From Vanilla planifolia (taxonomy: Eukaryota; Streptophyta; Magnoliopsida; Asparagales; Orchidaceae): a DNA stretch of 64,000 bases. The DNA is taken from NCBI GenBank assembly GCA_023846275.1, contig JAIUJO010000570.1, positions 1-64,000 on the forward strand. The letters are read 5' to 3'. A program made the position numbers and the translations under genes. Below, in pieces: positions 57,421-64,000 of the stretch (position 1 is its first letter; each line of letters starts with the position of its first letter). The notes beneath the pieces are model-generated. The model saw nothing but the letters and a program-made list of their open reading frames with translations, searched no databases and had not been told where the DNA came from.

Positions 57421-60150
57421 ATCTTTGACTGTTGTTACTTGTTCTTCTCCTTCTTCTTCTTCATCTTCCTCTTCTTGTTCTTCTTCTTCTCCTCCTCCTG
57501 CCCTTCTCCTCCTTCTCCTTCTTCACCTTCTTCTTCACCACCTCCTTTTTCTCCTTCTTCTTCGTCTCCTTCTTCTTCTTCTTCTCCTTCTTCTTCTTCT
57601 TCTTCTTATTCTTTTTCTTCTTCTCCTTCTTCTTCTTCTTCTTCCTCTACTTCTTATTCTTCTTCTTCTTCTTCTTCTTTCCCTTTTTCTTCTCCTTTTT
57701 CTTCTCCTTCTTATTCTTCTTTTTCTTCTTCTTCTTCCTCTTCTTATTCTTCTTCTTCTAATTCTTCTATAACTACTACTAGTACTACTTATTCTTCTTC
57801 TTTTTCTCTTTCTTTTTCTACTCTTTCTTCTCCTTCTTCTCTTTCTTCTTCTTATTCTTCTTCTTCTTCTTATTGTACTTCTTCTACTACAACTTTTTCT
57901 TCCACTTCTTTTTCTTCTTCACTTCCTTCTACATTTTCTTCTATTTGTTCTAGTTTTTCTTTCCTTCTTCTTCTTCTTTTACTTTCTTTTTGACTTCTTC
58001 TTCCAATTCTTCATCTTCTTCTTCTTCTTCTTCTTCTTCTGCTTCTCCTTCTCCTTCTTCCACTTCATCTTCTACTTCTTCTTTTTATCTTTCTTCCCCT
58101 TCTTCTTTTTCTTCTGTGTTTTCTTCTATTCTTCTTCTTCCTCTCCTTCTTCATCTTCTCCATCTCCTTCATCTTCTTCTTCTTTTTCCTCTTCTTCTTC
58201 ATCTTCTTTTTCATATTCTTCTTCTTCTTCTTGTACTTCTACTTCTTCTTCTTCTTCTTTCTCTTTTTCTTCTTCTTCCTCTTCTTCTTAGTCCACTGCT
58301 CCTTCTTTTATTTCTTCTTCTTCTTCATCATCATCATCTTCTTCTTCTTCTTCTTCTTCTTATACTTCTCCTACTACTTCTTCTTCTATCTCTTATTCTT
58401 CCTCTTTTTCATCTTCTTCTTCTATCTCTTATTCTTCCTCTTCTTCTTCCTCTTCCTCTTCTTCCTTTTCTTGTTCTTCCACTTCTTGCTCTTCTTCTTC
58501 TTCATTTCTTTGACTACTTTTTCATCATCTTTTTTCTTGATCTTCCTCTTCTTCTTCTCCAACTTTTTCTTCATCTTCTTCACCATCATTGTCTTCTCCT
58601 TCTTTATTAATTTCTTTATCTTCTTCTTTCTTCTTCTTTTTCTTCTTCTTCTTCTACTTTTTCTTCTTCTTCTTCTTCTTCTTCCTCTGTGCCTTTTCCT
58701 TCTTCTTCTTCATCATCATCTTCTTCCTCTTCTTTCTCATCTTTTCTTCTTTCTCCTCTCCTTTTTTCTTCACTCCTTCCTTTTCTTCTTCTACTTCTTC
58801 TTCCTCTTCTTCCTCTTTTCATCTTTTTCTTCTTTTACATATTCTTCTTCTTCTTCTTCTTCTTCTTCTCCTTCTTCTTCTTCCTCTTCTTCTCTTTCTT
58901 CTTCATGTCATTCTTCATCTTTTAATTCTTCTTCTACTTGATAATCATCATCATCATCTTCTTCTTCTTCTCCTTCTTTTTCTCCTTTATTTTCTTCTTC
59001 TTCTTCTTATTCTTCTCCTTCTTCTTCTTCCTCTTTACCATCTTCTTCTTCTTCTTCTCCTACTCCTTTTTTGTCTTCTCCTTCTTCTATTTTTCTTCTT
59101 CTAGTTCTTCTTTTTTTTTCTTCTTTCTATTTTCCTTTTTCTTCTTCTACTTCTCCTCCTTCTCCGTCTTCTCCATCTTCTTCTTATCATTTTTCTTCTT
59201 CTTCTCCCTCTTCTTCTTCTCAAAGCTCTTTTTGTTTTCTTCATCTTAATGTTCTTGTTTTTTTCCTTCGACTTCTTCGTCCTCTCTATCTTCTTCATCT
59301 TGTCTATCTTCTTCTTGTTCTTCTTCTTCTACTCCTCCTTCATCTTCTTCTTCTTTTTTCTTCTTCTTCTTCTTTTCCTTCTACTTCTTCTTGTTCTTCT
59401 TTCTGTTTTTCTTGTTCTTCTTCCTCTTCTCCTCCATGTTCTCCTTCATCTCCATCTTCTTCTTCTCCGTTTTCTTCTTCTTTTGTTTCTTCTTCCTCTT
59501 ATTACTTTTATTTTCTTCCACTATTTCTTCTTTTTCGACTTCTTCCTCTACTTCTTCTTCTACTACTACTTTTACTTTTTCTTCTTCTCTTCTTCCTTCT
59601 TCTTCTTCTTGTCCTTCTTCTTCTTCTACTTCTCCTTCTTCTTCTTCTTTTTCCCCTTCTCATTCTTCTCCTCTTTCTCGTAAAACACTTTCTTTTTCTT
59701 CTTATTCTTCTTCTTCTTCTTCTCCTTCTGCGGCTTCTTCTTCTTCTTCATCTTCAACATCATCATTATCATCAACAACAACAAAAACATATTCTTCTTC
59801 ATCTACTTCTTTGTCTTCTTCATATTATTATTATTATTATTATTCTTATTCCTCTTCTTCTTCTTCTTCTCCTTCTTCTTTCTTTTTCGCTTCTTTCACT
59901 TCTTTTTCTTCTTCTTCTTCTTCATCTACTTTTTTTCTTCTTCTTGTACTTCTCGATCTTCATCCTATTCTTCTTCTTCTTCTTCTTCTTCTTCTTCTTC
60001 TTTTACTTCTACTTCTACCACTTGTTATACTTTTCTTCTTCCTCTGCTTCTTCTTCCTCTTTTACTTCTTCCATCTCTTTTTCCTCTTCATCTTCTTCTA
60101 CCTCTTCATCTTATTCTTCTTCTTCTTCATCTTCTTTTTCTACTTCTTCT
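57050..60150 (+). repeat. Higher-order repeat unit 1 within the satellite
   Basis: A >3-kb stretch whose rare non-TTC landmarks recur in the same order downstream: GACTTGTTCTCTTCATCAT at 57,252 and 60,926, CAAAGCTCTTTTTGTTTTC at 59,221 and 63,089, ACTTCTACCACTTG at ~60,007 and ~63,861. The offset grows from ~3,674 to ~3,868, reflecting internal length changes. Confidence 0.8.
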
Positions 60151-60480
60151 TCTCCATCTCTTCTTCTTCTTCTTCTTCCTCTTCTTTTTCTTCTTCCTCT
60201 TTTTCGTCCTTACTTCTTCTCCTTCTTCTTCTTCTTCTTCTTCTTCTTGTTTTACTGCTACCTCTACCACTTCTTATACTTTTCTTCTTCCTCTGCTTCT
60301 TCTTACACTTTTACTTCTTCCATCTCTTTTTCCTCTTCATCTTCTTCTACCTCTTCATCTTATTCTTCTTCTTCTTCATCTTCATTTTCTACTTCTTCTC
60401 CATCTCTTCTTCTTCTTCCTCCTCTTCTTTTTCTTCTTCCTTTTTTTCGTCCTTACTTCTTCTCCTTCATCTTCTTGTAA
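60001..60480 (+). repeat. Local ~249-bp tandem duplication inside the satellite
   Basis: The block starting TTTTACTTCTACTTCTACC at 60,001 recurs at 60,250 with a few substitutions (TTTTACTGCTACCTCTACC), covering about 240 bp. A third related block lies at 63,855 in unit 2. Confidence 0.8.
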
Positions 60481-60709
60481 TTGTACTACTACTTTTTCTT
60501 CTTCTTCTGCTTCTTTTTCTTCTTCTACTTCTTCCTCTTCTTCTTCTTACTCTACTTATTCTTTAACTTCTTCAACATCTTCAGCCTCCTCTTCTTCCTC
60601 TTTTACTTCTTCCTCTTAATCTTCCTCTTCTTCTTCTTCTTCTTGGACCTCTTCTTTTTCCTCTATATGTCTTTCTCTTCCACTTATTCTTCTTCTTCTT
60701 CTTCATCTT

Positions 60710-61291
60710 TTTTTTCTTCTTCTTCTTCTTCTTTTCTTCATCATCTTCTTCCACTTCTTCCTTTTTTTCTTCTTTCTCTTTCTTCTTCTACCCTTTTTTC
60801 TTCATCTTCTCCTTCTTCAACTTTTTTTTCCTCTTCTTCGGCTTCTTCTTCATCTTCTACTACTTCTTCTTTTTATGTTCTTCTCTTTCATCTATTACTC
60901 TTTCTTCTTCTTATTCTTCTTCTTCGACTTGTTCTCTTCATCATAATCTTCTTTTTCTTCGTCTTAACCTTCTTCTTCTCTTTCTCTTCTTCTTCTTCTT
61001 CTTCTTCTTCTTCTTCTTCTTCTTCTTCTTCTTCTCTTTCCTCTTCTTGTTTATCTTCCTCTCCTCCTTAACGTTCCTCCATTTCTCTTTCTTCTTATTC
61101 TTCTTTTTCTTCTTCCTCTTCTTCTTCATCTTCTACTGCTACTACTTATTCTTCTCCTTCTTCTTCTTCATCTTCCTCTTTTTCTTCTTCTTGTCCTCCT
61201 CCTACTCCTCCTCCTCCTTCTCCTTCTTCACCTTCTTCACCACCTCCTTCTTCTCCTTCTTCTCCGTCTCCTTCTTCTTCTTCTCGTCCTT

Positions 61292-61322
<31 letters not shown>

Positions 61323-62484
61323 TTCTTTTTCTTCTTCTCCTTCTACTTCTTCTTCTTCCTCTACTTCTTATTCTTCTTCTTCTTCTTCTTCTTTCCCTTT
61401 TTCTTCTCCTTTTTCTTCTCCTTTTTCTTCTCCTTCTTATTCTTCTTTTTCTTCTTCTTCTTCCTCTTCTTATTCTTCTTCTTCTTCTTCTACAACTACT
61501 ACTAGTACTACTTCTTAATCTTCTTCTTTTTCTCTTTTTTTTTATACTCTTGCTTCTTCTTCTTCCCTTTCCTCTTCTTATTCTTCTTCTTCTTCTTATT
61601 GTCCTTCTTCTTCTACTACTTTTTCTTCCATTTCAACTTTTTCTTCTTCGTGTTCACTTCCTCCTAAATTTTCTTCTGTTTGTTCTAGTTCTTCTTTACC
61701 TCTTCTTCTTCTTTTTCTTTCTCTTCCACTTCTTCTTCCAATTCTTCTTCTTCTACTTCTTTTTCTTCTTCATCTTCCTCTTCTTCTTCTTCTTTTTCAT
61801 CTTTTTCTTCTTCTTCTTCTTCTTCTTCTTCTTCTTCTACTTCTTCTTCTCCTTCTTCTGCTTCGTCTTCTACTTCTTTTTGTCTTTCTTCCCCTTCTTC
61901 TTTTTCTTCTGTGTTTTCTTCTATTCTTCTTCTTCCTCTCCTTCATCTTCTCCATCTCCTTCATCTTCTTCTTCTTTTTCCTCTTCTTCTTCATCTTTTT
62001 TTCATATTCTTCTTCTTCTTCTTGTACTTCTACTTCTTCTTCTTCTTCTTTCTCTTTTTCTTCTTCTTCCACTTCTTTTTCTTCCTCTTCTTCTTAGTCC
62101 ACTACTTCTTTTACTTCTTCATCTTCTTCTACATCATCATCATCTTCTTCTCCTACGTCTTCTTCTTCTTCTTTGTATACTTCCTCTACTTCTTCTTCTT
62201 CTTCTTCTTCTTCTATCTCTTATTCTTCGTCTTTTTCTTCTTCTTCTTCTTCTTCTATCTCTTATTCTTCCCCTTCTTCTTCCTCTTCCTCTTCTTCCTT
62301 TTCTTATTCTTCCAGCTCTTGCTCTTCTTCTTCTTCATTTTCTTTGACTACTTTTTCATCATCTTTTTTCTTCGTCTTCCTCTTCTTCTTCTCCATCTTT
62401 TTCTTCATCTTCTTCAGCATCATTGTCTTCTCCTTCTTCTTTAATTTCTTCATCTTCTTCTTTCTTCTTTTTTTTTTCTTCTTC

Positions 62485-62516
<32 letters not shown>

Positions 62517-63663
62517 CCTTTGTGCCTTTTACTTCTTCTTCATAATCATCTTCTTCCTCTTCTTTCTCATCTTTTCTTCTTTCTCCTCTCCTTTTTTCTT
62601 CACTCCTTCCACTTCTTCTTCTACTTCTTCTTCCTCTTCTTCCTCTTGGTCATCTTTTTCTTCTTTTACATCTTCTTCTTCTTCTTCTTCTTCTTCTTCT
62701 TCTTCATCTTCTCCTTCTTCTTCTTCCTCTTCTTCTCTTTCTTCTTAATGTCATTCTCCATCTTCTAATTCTTCTTCTTTTTGATCATCATCATCATCAT
62801 CATCTCCTTCTTCTCCTTAATTTTCTCCTTCTTCTTTTTCTTCTTCTTCTTCTTCTTCTTATCCTTCTTCTTCTCCTCCTGCTTCTTCTTCCTCTTTATC
62901 TTCTTCTTCTTGCATACCATCTTCTTCTTCTTCTCTTACTCCTTTGTCTTCTTCTCCTTCTTCTTCTTCTATTCTTCTTGTTCTCCTTCTTTTTTTCCTC
63001 TTCTTTCTGTTCTCCTTTTTCTTCTTCTGCTTCTCCTCCTTCTTTTCCGTCTTCTCCATCTTCTTCTTATCATTTTTCTTCTTCTTCTCAAAGCTCTTTT
63101 TGTTTTCTTCATCTTAATGTTCTTGTTTTTTTCTTCTACTTCTTCTTCCTCTCTATCTTCTTCATCTTGTCTATCTTCTTCTTGTTCTTCTTTTTCTACT
63201 CCTCCATCTTCTTCTTCTTTTTTCTTCTAATTCTTTTCCTTCTTCTTCTTCTTGTACTTCTTTCTATTTTTCTTGTTCTTCTTCCTCTTCTCCTCCACGT
63301 TCTCCTTTATCTCCATCTTCTTCTTCTCCATTTTCTTCTTCTTATGTTTCTTCTTCTTATGTTTCTTCTTCTTCTTATTATTCTTTTTTCTTCCACTATT
63401 TCTTCTTTTTCCACTTCTTCCTCTTCTTCTTCTTCTACTACTACTTTTACTTTTTCTTCTTCTCCTCTTCCTTCTTCTTCTCCTTATCCTTCTTCTTCTT
63501 CTTTTTCCCCTTCTTATTCTTCTCCTCTTTCTCGTACAACACTTTCTTTTTCTTCTTATTCTTCTTCTTGTTCTTCTCCTTCTCTAGCTTCTTCTTCTTC
63601 ATCATCTTCAACATCATCATCATCAACAACAACAACATGTTCTTCTTCTTCTACTCCTTTGTC

Positions 63664-63714
<51 letters not shown>

Positions 63715-64000
63715 CTCTTCTTCTTCTTCTTCTCCTTCTTCTTCCTTTTCCTCTTCTTCCACTTCTTTTTCTTCATCTTCTTCTTCTTCATCTACTTTTT
63801 TTTTTCTTCTTGTACTTCTCCATCTTCATCCTCTTCTTCTTCTTCTTCTTCTTCTTTTACTTCTACTTCTACCACTTGTAATACTTTTCTTCTTCCTCTG
63901 CTTCTTCTTCCTCTTTTACTTCTTCCATCTCTTTTTCCTCTTCATCTACTTCTACCTCTTCATCTTATTCTTCTTCTTCATCTTCTTTTTCTACTTCTTC
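60710..64000 (+). repeat. Higher-order repeat unit 2 within the satellite
   Basis: Second copy of the 57,050-60,150 unit, diverged by point changes and triplet-number differences and cut by the window end. Shared landmarks include CTCTCCTCCTTAAC (57,360 and ~61,060) and an ATCATCA-ACAACAACA segment (59,760 and 63,605). Confidence 0.8.
63664..63713 (+). repeat. (TTA)n microsatellite, ~16 units
   Basis: A near-perfect run of TTA triplets ~50 nt long. The equivalent site in unit 1 (~59,822-59,844) has only about 7 triplets before an interruption, so the locus differs in length between the two higher-order copies. Confidence 0.85.

Larger units (their letters stand above)
52966..64000 (+). repeat. 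Degenerate TTC/CTT (GAA) satellite, ~11 kb to window end
   Basis: The + strand is almost wholly pyrimidine with scattered A and rare G: endless TTC/CTT with CTC, TAC, ATC, GTT and similar variants. It is not a clean microsatellite but a diverged one with longer internal duplications. Long frames across it encode only Ser, Phe, Leu (or Lys/Glu/Arg on the other strand) and are not genes. It begins at once after truncated copy L and continues past the window. GAA/TTC satellites are known from plant heterochromatin; polypurine-polypyrimidine tracts of this kind can form triplexes. Confidence 0.95.

Noticed and set aside
1-64000. tRNA, rRNA or ordinary host protein genes
   Set aside because: Nothing on either strand resembles them; the 13-nt tRNA-Met matches are primer-binding sites, not tRNA genes.

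Overview
This window is nuclear DNA of a eukaryote, almost certainly a flowering plant. About 83% of it (1 to ~52,965) is a nested cluster of endogenous pararetrovirus copies (family Caulimoviridae). The remaining ~11 kb (52,966-64,000) is a degenerate pyrimidine-strand TTC/CTT satellite. I see no ordinary host gene, rRNA, tRNA or CRISPR. The host species cannot be named from this sequence.

The virus-like unit is about 7.6 kb and has no LTRs. In sense order it holds: a promoter with 21-nt direct repeats and a TATAAAT box; a primer-binding site (PBS) matching initiator tRNA-Met (TGGTATCAGAGCC) ~180 nt downstream; a ~230-nt leader; ORF1 (144 aa, unknown); ORF2 (~1,000 aa: coat-protein core, CCHC zinc knuckle, acidic DSTESES repeats, a dUTPase-like domain, a 30K-type movement protein); ORF3 (~660 aa: protease, reverse transcriptase, RNase H); ORF4 (~484 aa, in the position of the caulimovirid transactivator). 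The junctions are tight: ORF1/ORF2 overlap as TAATG, ORF2/ORF3 abut in frame as TAA-ATG (TAA-GTG in one copy), and ORF3/ORF4 overlap as ATGA. Coat protein upstream of movement protein in one ORF, with PR-RT-RH and a fourth ORF following, resembles what I recall of cavemoviruses and solendoviruses. The dUTPase-like insert is the most unusual part.

Layout (letters are mine). A (1-1,781, minus), B (to ~8,424, minus) and C (to ~12,203, minus) form a head-to-tail array. D (12,272-14,876, plus), E (14,877-15,616, minus), F (15,617-21,621, plus) and G (21,622-22,310, minus) are rearranged fragments. H (22,311-29,514), I (to 36,460), J (to 44,500) and K (to 46,971) are a second head-to-tail array, all minus. 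L (47,107-52,965, plus) mirrors K plus most of J, giving a palindrome with ~5.8-kb arms around a 135-nt patchwork spacer. L ends abruptly in the satellite, which contains a higher-order repeat of about 3.7-3.9 kb.

Almost every viral gene is broken by nonsense changes, indels, duplications or truncation. Only ORF1 in B and L is fully open. One 399-codon open PR-RT reading (copy I) has lost a catalytic RT aspartate. The locus is therefore a viral fossil. Its inverted repeats make it a plausible source of double-stranded RNA and small RNAs. Copy relationships (shared indels, a gene-conversion-like tract) show that recombination continued after integration.
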